NCBI GenBank assembly: GCA_003162415.1
Contig: PMOL01000007.1
Span: forward strand, 29,404-93,403
Direction: 5' to 3'
DNA length: 64,000 nucleotides
Origin: Candidatus Dormiibacterota bacterium
GTDB lineage: Bacteria; Chloroflexota; Dormibacteria; Aeolococcales; Aeolococcaceae
Shown here: in pieces, positions 54,513-63,441 of the stretch
Layout: the number at the start of each line of letters is the position of its first letter
Numbering within the stretch: position 1 is the stretch's first letter
Translations under genes and position numbers: made by a program
The notes under the pieces: model-generated
What the model saw: the letters and a program-made list of their open reading frames with translations, nothing else
Told to the model about the DNA's origin: nothing
The model's database searches: none

Positions 54513-55015
54513 GCTCTCCGCAGCGTGATCCAGAGATCGGGCTTGACGAGCGCCGCTAGGAACTGTGGCCAGAATCTCGGACCGTTGCAACTGAATGCGA
54601 CGACCTCGCCCTGCGAAACGTCGAACGAACGCTCGGTGCTGCGGTGCCTGCCCGACCCGAGCCGCAAGGTACGGTGCCCAGGCTCTACCGCCACCTCGAC
54701 CGTCTCCTTGTTGGCGATTGACCCCACCACGATGCCGTCGATCGCAATGTTCCACTGCTCACTCTTCGCACCAATCCCGATCCCACTCCACATCCGAGCC
54801 AACCGAACTGTCGCGTCGCTCGCAGCTCCCACGTCTGCGTCGTCCCTGTCGCGGTCATGTTGGCTGACAGCCGCTGAAACGGCACGGACGACATCGCCTT
54901 CGCGTGGACCCCCGACGCGCAGCAGGAAGTAGCCGATGAGCGCAGCCGCCACCACGATGCCAATGATGATTTGGACGATGTGGGTGCCAGAACCACCCAG
55001 GATGCCTGCCACCAT
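54509..55015 (-). CDS. Membrane-anchored hypothetical protein
   Basis: 168 residues. One N-terminal helix (IVQIIIGIVVAAALIGYFLL), then a soluble domain with DGIVVGSIANKETVEVAVEP and GHRTLRLGSGRHRSTERSFD followed by VSQGEVVAFSCNG. The last part resembles the PEGA/DUF4397-like beta folds. A C-terminal LVKPDLWITLRR closes it. Translationally coupled to the DDN gene. Confidence 0.6.
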   Translation of the reverse strand: MVAGILGGSGTHIVQIIIGIVVAAALIGYFLLRVGGPREGDVVRAVSAAVSQHDRDRDDADVGAASDATVRLARMWSGIGIGAKSEQWNIAIDGIVVGSIANKETVEVAVEPGHRTLRLGSGRHRSTERSFDVSQGEVVAFSCNGPRFWPQFLAALVKPDLWITLRRA

Positions 55016-55254
55016 CGGCTAACTATGTCACTGCACCGCGTAGGATCAGCTTCACGGAGCCCGACGCGCGGTCATGCCTGGTGGTGCGGAGGAAGGGCTC
55101 TCCAGTGACGGACGCTATGCTACCAATGCGCTCACGACAACCGGGATTGGAGTTGACGTGAGGAGGGCCGCGACCGCACGACGCGCGGCACACCATGGCG
55201 ACGCTTATGCTCGCCTTTAGGCGCCGCTCGACGTCGTGAGCCAACGGCCGGCGT

Positions 55255-55485
55255 TCAGGTGGCGACGCTGCCGCGCGGCACTGCGGCAAGACCCGCGGTG
55301 AGCACTGCGATGGAAGCTAGGATCAGCGGCCAGTACGCGCCAATTGTCGTTTCGAGGTCCTGTGCAGCGTCGTGCGGTCCGCGAATCAGGCCGATGAGTA
55401 CTGCGATCGAGGTGGCCACGATGAGCAGGATCGTCACGGCGATGACGAAGGAAAAGAACAGCCGGCTGACTACGCGTCGCGTCAC
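55255..55485 (-). CDS. Small two-helix membrane protein (paralog A)
   Basis: 76 residues from GTG 55485. FFSFVIAVTILLIVATSIAV is helix 1 and YWPLILASIAVLTAGLAAVP is helix 2, with the conserved loop GLIRGPHDAAQDLETTIGAY. A frameshifted, inverted paralog lies at 56364-56596. Codons upstream of 55485 in the open frame overlap a strong hairpin and are excluded. Confidence 0.6.
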   Translation of the reverse strand: MTRRVVSRLFFSFVIAVTILLIVATSIAVLIGLIRGPHDAAQDLETTIGAYWPLILASIAVLTAGLAAVPRGSVAT

Positions 55486-55513
55486 GACCGCCGACGTTAC
55501 ACGACCTGCGTGG

Positions 55514-55543
55514 GCTTGCGACCTCCGTCGGGAGGTCGCAAGC
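55514..55543. repeat. 13-bp perfect inverted repeat
   Basis: GCTTGCGACCTCC-GTCG-GGAGGTCGCAAGC, upstream of the small membrane gene and 120 bases from the tRNA 3' end. It could terminate the tRNA transcript (no U-tract) or be a protein site. Confidence 0.5.
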
Positions 55544-55592
55544 CGTAGCTTCCGACCTCGCTTCCGCAACGTGTGAGAGTTGACCCCTTATC

Positions 55593-55611
55593 TGACCCCT
55601 TCAGGGGGTCA
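55593..55611. terminator. Hairpin after tRNA-Leu
   Basis: TGACCCC-TTCAG-GGGGTCA, 49 bases past the tRNA 3' end on the minus strand. Seven pairs, no U-tract; a weak terminator candidate. Confidence 0.3.
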
Positions 55612-55659
55612 TTCCAGGGCACTCCAGACCACCAATTCGTATTCAGAAGCCCGGTTTGG

Positions 55660-55746
55660 TGGTGCCGAGGAAGGGACTCGAACCCTTACAAGGTTGCCCT
55701 CACTAGCCCCTCAAGCTAGCGTGTCTACCAATTCCACCACCTCGGC
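55660..55746 (-). tRNA. tRNA-Leu(GAG)
   Basis: Acceptor GCCGAGG pairs with CCTCGGC, discriminator A at 55663, and CCA is encoded (55662-55660). The anticodon stem CTAGC/GCTAG encloses TTGAGGG, giving anticodon GAG (reads CUC/CUU). A long variable arm (TGAGGGCAACCTTG) marks the leucine class; the T-loop is GGTTCGAGTCC. Confidence 0.97.
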
Positions 55747-55877
55747 ACGGGAAGCCGGCACGGCGCTAAGACCCGCACGGCTCAGCCATTCTACAGTCGG
55801 ACGGCGCGGCCACCCGGCCAAGAGGGCTGAATTCGACTCGCCCCGTATGCGATGCTGGGCGGAGCAGTTCACTGAGG

Positions 55878-56309
55878 ATGGCGATGCCCCACCACATCGG
55901 GCTGATCTGGTCGCGGATGTCCCGCCGGCTCCACGGCCTCGAGCGGGAGCTCGACAGCGCGCATCGAGGCAACCGCATGTACAGCTGGGGCCTGCCCGCG
56001 GCGGCGCTGCTTCTCTGCTTCACGATCCTGGTTGTCGCCGGAGCCCTGAGCGGGGTGCCGATCGTGGAGTTCCTTCCCATAGCCATCTTCGAAGGACTGG
56101 TCATGGCCGGCCTGTTCATTGCCTGCATGATGCCCGCCGTCTCGCCGCCCGACGATCGCGGTGACCGCGGCCCTGACCCTGACCCGACGCCGACGCCCCC
56201 ACCGGCAGACCCGTCGGTCTGGGTGCGTCTGCTCGCCGACCTCGAACCGCGCTCCCCGAGCAACGCCGACGAACGGAAGCCGCGCGAGCTCACGGGCGCG
56301 TCACGCTGA
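55878..56309 (+). CDS. Two-helix membrane protein, 143 aa
   Basis: A basic N-terminal segment (WSRMSRRLHGLERELDSAHR) leads to two membrane helices (AAALLLCFTILVVAGALSGV and FLPIAIFEGLVMAGLFIACM). An acidic Pro-rich linker (PDPDPTPTPPPADPS) and a short C-terminal tail follow. ATG 55884 is an equally good start. Family unknown. Confidence 0.6.
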   Translation: MAMPHHIGLIWSRMSRRLHGLERELDSAHRGNRMYSWGLPAAALLLCFTILVVAGALSGVPIVEFLPIAIFEGLVMAGLFIACMMPAVSPPDDRGDRGPDPDPTPTPPPADPSVWVRLLADLEPRSPSNADERKPRELTGASR

Positions 56310-56363
56310 CATCACCGGTGCCCGGGTGACGGCGCACAGCTCGTGTTTCCCCTCGGTCGTCGA

Positions 56364-56596
56364 ATGCCGCGGGTACTCACACGAATCGTCATCTCCTTCG
56401 TCATCGCAGTCACGATCGTGCTCATCGCGGCGGTGGCCCTGCGACGCTGGTGGGGCTGATGCGGGGACCGCACGATGCGGCCGCGCACCTGGAGTCCGCG
56501 ATCGGTGGGTACTGGCCATTGATCATCGCCGGGGTCGCTGCACTCACGGTGGGGTTCTCGCTCGCCGGCCGCGCCATGCCGACGCCTGAGCGATAG
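56364..56596 (+). pseudogene. Frameshifted inverted paralog of the 55255-55485 membrane protein
   Basis: Frame 1 (56364-56459) reads RIVISFVIAVTIVLIAAVAL and stops. The adjacent frame then reads LVGLMRGPHDAAAHLESAIG followed by GYWPLIIAGVAALTVGF and stops at 56596. These correspond in order to the two halves of paralog A (SFVIAVTILLIV; GLIRGPHDAAQDLETTIG; YWPLILASIAVLTAG). One indel near 56443 splits the gene. TGATG at the break could alternatively let the second half be translated alone. Confidence 0.7.
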
Positions 56597-56613
56597 CTGA
56601 CGCGGCCGACGCG

Positions 56614-57153
56614 TCACCGCACGGTGCGGCACCAGATGCTGAGTATTGCGGCGACCCCGGGCATCGGCTCGAGGGCGCGCACCGGGAAGATTGCCCTCAG
56701 CGTGAACGACTCGCTGAGGCCGCGCAACCGGGCCGTTCGATGCCCCCCGTCCCCGACCACGGCGACCACATTGCCGGTGTAGTAAGCCAGGCACTCTCCC
56801 AGAGTTGAAAAGAGTGGCGGCCAGCAAAGGAACAGTGCCCGATCCGAATACCTCGCGAGCTTCGTCTGGTCTCCCGCGATGACCTCGGTCCAGGTCACCG
56901 TCCTGGAGTGGTACCGGTTCAAGCGTTCTCCGTCCGGCGGCGCCTGATCGATGGCGACGATGTCGACGCCGCGTGCGCGCAGACGGGATGCCCAGTACCC
57001 GGTCCCCGCTCCCACCTCGACCAGGGGGCCGAGGCCGGCAAGGGCTGCCAGTGCGCGATCATCGGGAAGGACGTACGAATAGCGCTGTGCGAGGTCGGTG
57101 AGGCCATCAGATTCGACCTCGCCGAGCAGGTCGTTGAACCGGTCGTAATCCAC
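56614..57153 (-). CDS. SAM-dependent methyltransferase-like protein
   Basis: 179 residues. Motif I is LVEVGAGTGYWASRLRARGV followed by DIVAIDQAPP. ALFLCWPPLFSTLGECLAYY is the motif IV region, and VVAVVGDGGHRTARL follows. The C-terminal strand ends in AAILSIWCRTVR. The substrate is not evident; the N-terminal helix (RFNDLLGEVESDGLTDLAQR) is short, so it may act on small molecules. Confidence 0.75.
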   Translation of the reverse strand: MDYDRFNDLLGEVESDGLTDLAQRYSYVLPDDRALAALAGLGPLVEVGAGTGYWASRLRARGVDIVAIDQAPPDGERLNRYHSRTVTWTEVIAGDQTKLARYSDRALFLCWPPLFSTLGECLAYYTGNVVAVVGDGGHRTARLRGLSESFTLRAIFPVRALEPMPGVAAILSIWCRTVR

Positions 57154-57237
57154 GCCGTGGATCGTCCTCCATTCGATCCCACCAAGCGCCTACGGGATAC
57201 GGCGTCATTGCTTCCGCCGCCGATCGTCTCGAAGGGC

Positions 57238-58127
57238 TCAGGTGCCGCAGGTCGCGTCGCCGGTGACGGTGACGGTGACGGTGTGTCCGGCGCCGCCGGT
57301 GCCGGTCTGCGTCAGCACGGCGTGGTTCCAGATGACGTGGCCGTTGCCCAGGGTGTAGAGGTGGGCGGCCGACGAGGTGAAGAAGAAGCTTGTCGTGCTC
57401 GTCGAGATCGACGCGAAGTAGACCTCGCCGCTGCCACCGCCGATTTCCACCGAAGCCGGCGCCGAGGCGACCTGGGTCAACCCGTTGATGAGTGAGAAGG
57501 CCTGTCCGGACGGGCAGCTGACGAGCATGGACATCAGCGGGCCGCTGATCGCGCCGCCGGTGCTGTTCCCGGTGATGGTAATCGTGCCGCCCCCCGGCTT
57601 CTTGGTGCCGCAAGACGCCGACCCGGAGATCGCGGTGATCACGCCGATGGTGCCCTTGTTCTGGCCGGTGGGCGTGTCGTCGGTGAGTTGTGCATTGAAC
57701 GTCGCGCCCCTGGTCGCGTCAAAGCCGGTCACCCCCGGCCCCGAGAAGTTCCGCTGCGTGTAGGTGGCGCCCCCGCGCCGATGCGCAGGTAGACCCTGCT
57801 CGAGGTCAGCGTGATGAAGCCCCCCATCGACTGGTCGGCGGTTGAGACCCTCATCGTGATCTCAGGACCATTGAGCGATGGGTAGGAGCAGGTCACCAGG
57901 GCTGCGGTGACGGCCGTCCCCAACGGGATGGCGCCTGTCTCGGTGAACTGACCGCCCGCGGGTGGCAGGGGAGTCGGCGCCGGCGTCGGAGTCGCTGGAA
58001 TGCTCGAACTGCCCGTGCCGCCGCCACCCCCGCAGGCGGCCAGGGTCAGCGCCGCTATGGCGACGATCGATGCAGCTCCCCATCCGAGCGGGCCCCGGCC
58101 CACGTGTCCGCGCTGCAAGAGGTCCAT
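57238..58127 (-). pseudogene. Lipoprotein gene split by a frameshift
   Basis: The upstream part (from 58127) has a signal ending in LTLAACGGGGG (lipobox Cys), a Pro/Thr linker, then FTETGAIPLGTAVTAAL and ITLTSSRVYLRIGAGA before running into TRSGTSRGRG and a stop. The other frame picks up exactly there as GATYTQRNFSGPGVTGFDAT and continues to 57238 (SAHLYTLGNGHVIWNHAVLT). One base in the G-run GCGGGGGCGCC near 57770 explains the break, so either a real frameshift or a homopolymer error. Restored protein about 295 residues. Confidence 0.75.
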
Positions 58128-58306
58128 GCGCGGGCATGATCCTCTCTCCCAGGCTCGACTGCCCCTCGGTCGACAAACGTTCGCAGTCGCATGACACGGC
58201 GTCCCGGTGCGGGAGATTGGCCGCGTCGGCGACGATAGAACGCGTTTACGGGGACGTGACTGGTCGTGGAGCGATTGAGTGAGGACTGCCTCTTGGGTGC
58301 GAGGCC

Positions 58307-58582
58307 CTACGGGCTCGCGCCAACCTGCCCGGGCAATCCGTGCACAGGCACCACGACAATTTGTTCAGACTGCGTGATCCCACCGTCCACCGGGACGGTG
58401 ACGAACCTCGGCGACGCACCTATCCCGGGAACCTCAAACGGTAGTCGCGCTGGGATTACAACCGGGTACTGGGGTGCGGTCACGCGTGGCGGCGCGGGTC
58501 TGAGCAGGACCGTGCCTCCGGTCACGACCAGGCACGCGACCACGATCCCGTACAGCAGCCGACGCGCGACAGCGGGCGTCAT
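58307..58582 (-). CDS. Small membrane-anchored protein (tandem paralog 1)
   Basis: 91 residues: MTPAVARRLLYGIVVACLVV as an N-terminal anchor, then a Pro-rich extracytoplasmic stretch (RVTAPQYPVVIPARLPFEVP) and TQSEQIVVVPVHGLPGQ. A related, start-less copy lies immediately upstream (58620-58865). Function unknown. Confidence 0.5.
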   Translation of the reverse strand: MTPAVARRLLYGIVVACLVVTGGTVLLRPAPPRVTAPQYPVVIPARLPFEVPGIGASPRFVTVPVDGGITQSEQIVVVPVHGLPGQVGASP

Positions 58583-58619
58583 GCCTCAAGTATGCCAGCG
58601 GGGTTCGTCGCCGGCTGCG

Positions 58620-58865
58620 TCAGGATTTTGGGTGAGGTGCGGCCAGCGCGTCTGGCGTTGGGGACCGATCTGGCCAGAAGAAACCAGGCGGAATGCGCGG
58701 TGGCCGGAGCGACCCGCCGGATACCGATGGCATGAGCCAGGGTTGGGACACTGTCCGGAGCGCCGGCGGCGGTGACCAAGACCTCATTAGCGCGATCTCC
58801 ACTGTCGCGGTCGTGCAAGCCACCACGATGGCGCAGAGCAGGCGACGGGCTCGAATCGGTGTCAG
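58620..58865 (-). pseudogene. Tandem paralog 2, start codon lost
   Basis: Reads LTPIRARRLLCAIVVACTTA, aligning with MTPAVARRLLYGIVVACLVV of the neighbour, then SWSPPPALRTVSQPWLMPSV aligning with its Pro-rich part. The position equal to the neighbour's ATG is CTG (58865). It is either a decaying duplicate or a CTG-started gene; the C-terminal half no longer matches. Confidence 0.45.
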
Positions 58866-59160
58866 GTGTCAAGTATGGCAGCCGCCTCAAAGCGGATAGG
58901 CGTACCCCGCAGCCTTCGCTGGGGTCCGTGGCCAGGGGCGCGACTGCCTGCCCCGAGCTGAGGCACTCCCTCAGCGCTGAGAAAGTTGGCCGGCGCCATC
59001 CTCGGTTGATCTGGTCGGGCACGGTCAGTTCGGCTCGGCGCCCAGCTGGAGGTCGTCGTGACGCTCCAGTTGCTCTCGGGACGCACGGGAGCCGCGGTGC
59101 TCGATCTTTGGAAGCCACAGGCGGGTGTTTTTGCGTTGTGGGCTGGGTAGAATCCTGACC

Positions 59161-59529
59161 GTGAGTGACGCGCCCAACGTGTTCCGAGCGGTGCGGCTCC
59201 TTCCATGTGCCGCTCTCGCGGCGCTCGTGCTTGTCGCCTGCGGCGAAAAGACCGACACGTTGCAGTCCTCTGGCGCGAGTGGAGCAGCCTTCTCGCTCGT
59301 TGTCACGGGAAGCCCGGACTCCATCGCCTCCTTCGAGAAACAGGTGTCGGGCATCGTCGCTGGCGGAACCGCCCAGATTGTCGACAGGGACCAGCACAAA
59401 GGACTGCTTATCTGCCAAACGGACGTCACCAAGAATGGCGTCCCGTACCACGTCGCGATCTATGACACCATCGTAGGCATCGGTATCACACCGGATGCGT
59501 GTGCGCAAATTGACAGCAGTCCCGGGTAG
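59161..59529 (+). CDS. Small lipoprotein, unknown function
   Basis: 122 residues from GTG 59161. Signal RLLPCAALAALVLVACGEKT with the lipobox Cys in LVAC. The mature domain has AAFSLVVTGSPDSIASFEKQ, VSGIVAGGTAQIVDRD, KGLLICQTDVTKNGVPYHVA, DTIVGIGITPDACAQI; the two late cysteines could form a disulfide. It converges with the 5S gene 160 bases further on. Confidence 0.65.
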   Translation: MSDAPNVFRAVRLLPCAALAALVLVACGEKTDTLQSSGASGAAFSLVVTGSPDSIASFEKQVSGIVAGGTAQIVDRDQHKGLLICQTDVTKNGVPYHVAIYDTIVGIGITPDACAQIDSSPG

Positions 59530-59691
59530 TGGCCACAGTGGGTGCACGGCCCGTGATCACGTCTCCGATGCCCCGAGCGTACTACCGCTAGTTACCTGCT
59601 AGTTCCGGGAGCGTCGGTTTCGAGACCAGCCTCGCCAACACATCAGGGCGTCGCTCAGGGACCCCCGCATGGGCATGAAAACAAAAGAGAG

Positions 59692-59813
59692 ATACCCGGC
59701 AACGACCTACTCTCCCACCCCGTTGCCAGGGCAGTACCATCGGCGCTGGTGGGCTTAACTGCTGTGTTCGGGATGGGAACAGGTGTTTCCCCACCGCTAT
59801 GATCACCGGATAT
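59692..59813 (-). rRNA. rrf: 5S ribosomal RNA
   Basis: About 122 nt; the helix I ends ATATCCGG and CCGGGTAT pair. Internal CCCATCCCGAACACAGCAGTTA is the loop B/C signature, and GGGAGAGTAGGTCG the 3' part. The flanks extend the pairing outward (GAGAG/CTCTC), a processing stem suitable for RNase III. TTTTGTTTTC follows the 3' side and may terminate the operon. Confidence 0.97.
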
Positions 59814-60301
59814 CTCTCTCATGACGAGTGAGAATGCGAGTCTGGTCCACGGAAGCGCATGCGCTGTCCGTCGGAGAATCCTAGTGCGCTTCTCGAGCGC
59901 TCTGCCAGGCGTTGCACTTTCCTGCGGCGCCACCATTGGCGCCATCCCACTAGTCGCTGAAAAGTGGGATAGGAGGTCAAGCCCTCGACCGATTAGTACC
60001 GCTCAGCTCAAAGAGTCACCTCTCTTACACCCGCGGCCTATCAACCAGATGGTCTCTCTGGGGTCTTACCCGGTTATCCGGTGGGAGATCTTATCTTGGA
60101 GTGGGCTTCGCACTTAGATGCTTTCAGCGCTTATCCCATCCGGACATGGCTACCCAGCGATGCTCTTGGCAGAACAACTGGTGCACTAGCGGTCCGTCCA
60201 ACCCGGTCCTCTCGTACTAAGGTCAGCTCTCCTCAAATCTCCTGCGCCCACAGCGGATACGATCCGAACTGTCTCACGACGTTCTAAACCCAGCTCGCGT
60301 A

Positions 60302-60338
<37 letters not shown>

Positions 60339-60342
60339 ACTC

Positions 60343-60384
<42 letters not shown>

Positions 60385-60414
60385 TGCCGTCGATGTGAAC
60401 TCTTGGGCAAGATC

Positions 60415-60451
<37 letters not shown>

Positions 60452-60608
60452 GACGACCTTTCCATTCAGAGTCGTCGGATCACTATGCCCGACTTTCGTC
60501 CCTGCTCGGCTTGTCGGCCTCACAGTCAAGCTCCCTTACGCCATTACACGCCAAGGCCTGATTTCCATCCAGGCTGAGGGAACCTTTGGGCGCCTCCGTT
60601 ACCGTTTG

Positions 60609-60641
<33 letters not shown>

Positions 60642-60901
60642 CCACGGTCCCGACACCGGATAACGGCGCCGGTTAGAAATAAAATCCAGCAAGGCTGGTA
60701 TTCCAAGGTTGACTCCACCGAACCTAGCGGCCCGACTTCACAGTCTCCCAGCTATCCTCTACATGCTGGACCCCATTTCAGTGGCAAGTTATAGTAAAGC
60801 TCCACGGGGTCTTTCCGTCCTGCTGCGGGTAACCTGTATCTTCACAGGTACTTCAGTTTCGCCGAGTACGTGGCCGAGACAGCGCCCATCTCGTTACGCC
60901 A

Positions 60902-61194
<293 letters not shown>

Positions 61195-61208
61195 ACCTTA
61201 GGACCGTT
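61195..61208 (-). other. 14-nt 23S microexon between the two introns
   Basis: AACGGTCCTAAGGT, equal to E. coli 23S 1918-1931. Seven of its 14 bases also serve as the P1 target of the downstream intron. Confidence 0.92.
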
Positions 61209-61929
61209 CATCGTTGTTGCTCCCCCAGGCAATGGACCTGGGGTGGCCGGATTGGTTACCAGCTCTCATGGTCGCCCATGAGATCGGACTATCTCATCCC
61301 TTCAACGTGAAGGGTTCGGCGTATAGTCTCTGAGGATTCTCTCCATGGTGTATCGGCGTTTGCCGCCACCGTTGAGCGACTCTCGAATCTCGAGAATCTC
61401 TCGACACGCCGTGTCGGTGAGTGGCGACTTCGCCAATATCGATGCCGCATCCGCGAACAGTTCAAAGTCAGTTTGCTTCCTCCCTACCAGTGGGAACCGG
61501 CGGAAGAATGGAACGACTGCGGCCTGGATGTCTCCGAGGTTGTTGACCTCGAAATACCAGCCACCATTCCCAGCTATGCGTATCGTTCCGCAACCGAGCG
61601 TCTTGCGGAAGAGCTCAAGCGGCGCGATGTCATTCTGGGAGACATTGAATGCTGCGGAAACCTTCCATCCACATCTGTAGTCGGCGCGGCGCCGGCACAC
61701 GATCATGAAGCTTCCCTCCCCGAGGGCGAAGCCTGCAAGGAAGTTGCCTAGATCTGATGCGATGGTTGCGATGGAGAGCCTTTCCTGCTGATTGCCCGCA
61801 CCCGTTGCATTGTCAGAGTCGACTGAATCCAGAAGGACCAGTGCGGCGTCTAGCACGGGATACTTCACCTTTTCAAGGACGGGTATTCCAGCATATAGCC
61901 GAATTTTATAACTACCACGGTCAATGTTG
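61209..61929 (-). mobile_element. Group I intron after 23S position U1917, encoding a homing endonuclease
   Basis: 721 nt starting CAACATTGACCGTGGTAGTT. GTAGTTA pairs with exon TAACTAT with a U-G at the splice site. Core elements match the downstream intron: GCTATATGCTGGAA, GGGTGCGGGCAATCAGCAGG, P7 strands GACTAT (61328-61323) and ATAGTC (61292-61287). P7 changes in both strands relative to its sister (GACTAT/ATAGTC against GACCAT/ATGGTC), so the helix is supported by covariation. It ends ACGATG with the canonical terminal G before AACGGTCC. Confidence 0.95.
61302..61868 (-). CDS. LAGLIDADG homing endonuclease, I-CreI-like
   Basis: 188 residues with one LAGLIDADG motif (FLAGFALGEGSFMIV; the metal-binding acid is Glu51 in place of Asp), so it should act as a homodimer. 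The order matches I-CreI: KVSAAFNVSQND, LFRKTLGCGTIRI, WYFEVNNLGDIQ, and LVGRKQTDF carrying the catalytic-region Lys. It would cut intron-less 23S genes near 1917 and drive intron homing. GTG 61868 is the first start; the first ~40 residues and the last ~12 are encoded by the ribozyme core. Confidence 0.92.
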   Translation of the reverse strand: MKYPVLDAALVLLDSVDSDNATGAGNQQERLSIATIASDLGNFLAGFALGEGSFMIVCRRRADYRCGWKVSAAFNVSQNDIAPLELFRKTLGCGTIRIAGNGGWYFEVNNLGDIQAAVVPFFRRFPLVGRKQTDFELFADAASILAKSPLTDTACREILEIRESLNGGGKRRYTMERILRDYTPNPSR

Positions 61930-63395
61930 ATAGTTACGGCCGCCGTTTACCGGGGCTTCATTTCAGAGCTTGCACTCCTCCACTTAACCTTCCGGCACCG
62001 GGCAGGCGTCAGCCCCTATACGTCAGCTTACGCTTTAGCAGAGACCTGTGTTTTTAGTAAACAGTCGGATGGGCCTTTTCTCTGCGGCCCTCGTCAGCTC
62101 ACCGAGTAAATCGGATCACCGCCAAGGGCTCCCCTTCTCCCGAAGTTACGGGGACATTTTGCCGAGTTCCTTAGCCACGTTTCCCTCGATCGCCTTGGAA
62201 TCCTCTTCCCACCTACCTGTGTCGGTCTGCGGTACGGGCGCCGTGGTTCTCGCTAGAGGCTTTTCTTGGAGGCATGGAATCGGCCCCATCGACACAAAGT
62301 GTCTTGGGATCCTTCTTGGAGTTAGCGTCAAGCGGATTTGCCTACTTGACCTCCTACAAGGCTCCGTCGGGGACAACCGTCGCCCCGTCAGGCCTATCCT
62401 TCCCCGTTCCCCCATTGCTGATAACGAACCAGCGGCGGTGTTGGAATGTTGACCAACTGTCCATCGCCTACGCCTTTCGGCCTCGGCTTAGGTCCCGACT
62501 GACCCTGGGTCGATTAACGTAGCCCAGGAAACCTTAGGTTTACGGCGAACACGTTTCTCACGCGTTTCTCGCTACTTGTGCCGGCATTCTCACTTCTGTC
62601 CGCTCCACCCGTCCTTACGGTCAGGCTTCGCAGCAAACAGAACGCTCCTCTACCACGACCTTCCTGTGAAGGAAGGCCATCCACGGCTTCGGTTGCAAGC
62701 TTGAGCCCCGATCATTGTCGGCGCCACGACATTCGACCAGTGAGCTGTTACGCACTCTTTAAATGGTGGCTGCCTCTAAGCCCACATCCTGGTTGTCTGG
62801 ACACCGTGACATCCTTTTCCACTTAGCTTGCGATTTGGGACCTTAGCCGGTGGTCTGGGCTGTTTCCCTTTCGACGATGAAGCTTAGCCCCCACCGTCTC
62901 ACTGCCGCCGGAAAGTTTGTTGCCATTCGGAGTTTGGTTGGGTTTGGTAACGAGGTGATCGCCCCTAGCCCATTCAGTGCTCTACCGGCCACAAACCCAT
63001 CGACGACGCTGCACCTAAATGCATTTCGAGGAGAACCAGCTATATCCGAGTTCGATTGGCATTTCACCGCTATCCACAGTTCATCCGCCGCATTTTCAAC
63101 TGGGGTCGGTTCGGGCTTCCACGCGGTCTTACCCGCGCTTCACCCTGACCATGGATAGGTCACTCGGTTTCGGGTCTACTCCATGCGACTACCACCACCA
63201 TTACGGTGGTCACGCCCTATTCAGACTCGCTTTCGCTACGGCTCCGGGTGTCAACCCCTTAACCTCGCCACATGGAAGTAACTCGCCGGCTCATTCTACA
63301 AAAGGCACGCAATCAGGCATTCCCACTAGGGGCATAGCCCTCTCACGGCTTGTAAGCACACGGTTTCAGGTACTTTTAACTCCCCGTCTGGGGTG

Positions 63396-63441
<46 letters not shown>

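Noticed and set aside
55023..55289. 88-codon minus frame upstream of the small membrane gene
   Set aside because: Low protein character, overlaps the real membrane gene end; no supporting motif.
55660..55746. tRNA-Leu as an attachment site of an integrated element
   Set aside because: I found no direct repeat of the tRNA 3' end and no integrase gene nearby.
59820..59974. tRNA gene in the 23S-5S spacer
   Set aside because: No cloverleaf or T-loop sequence in either orientation.
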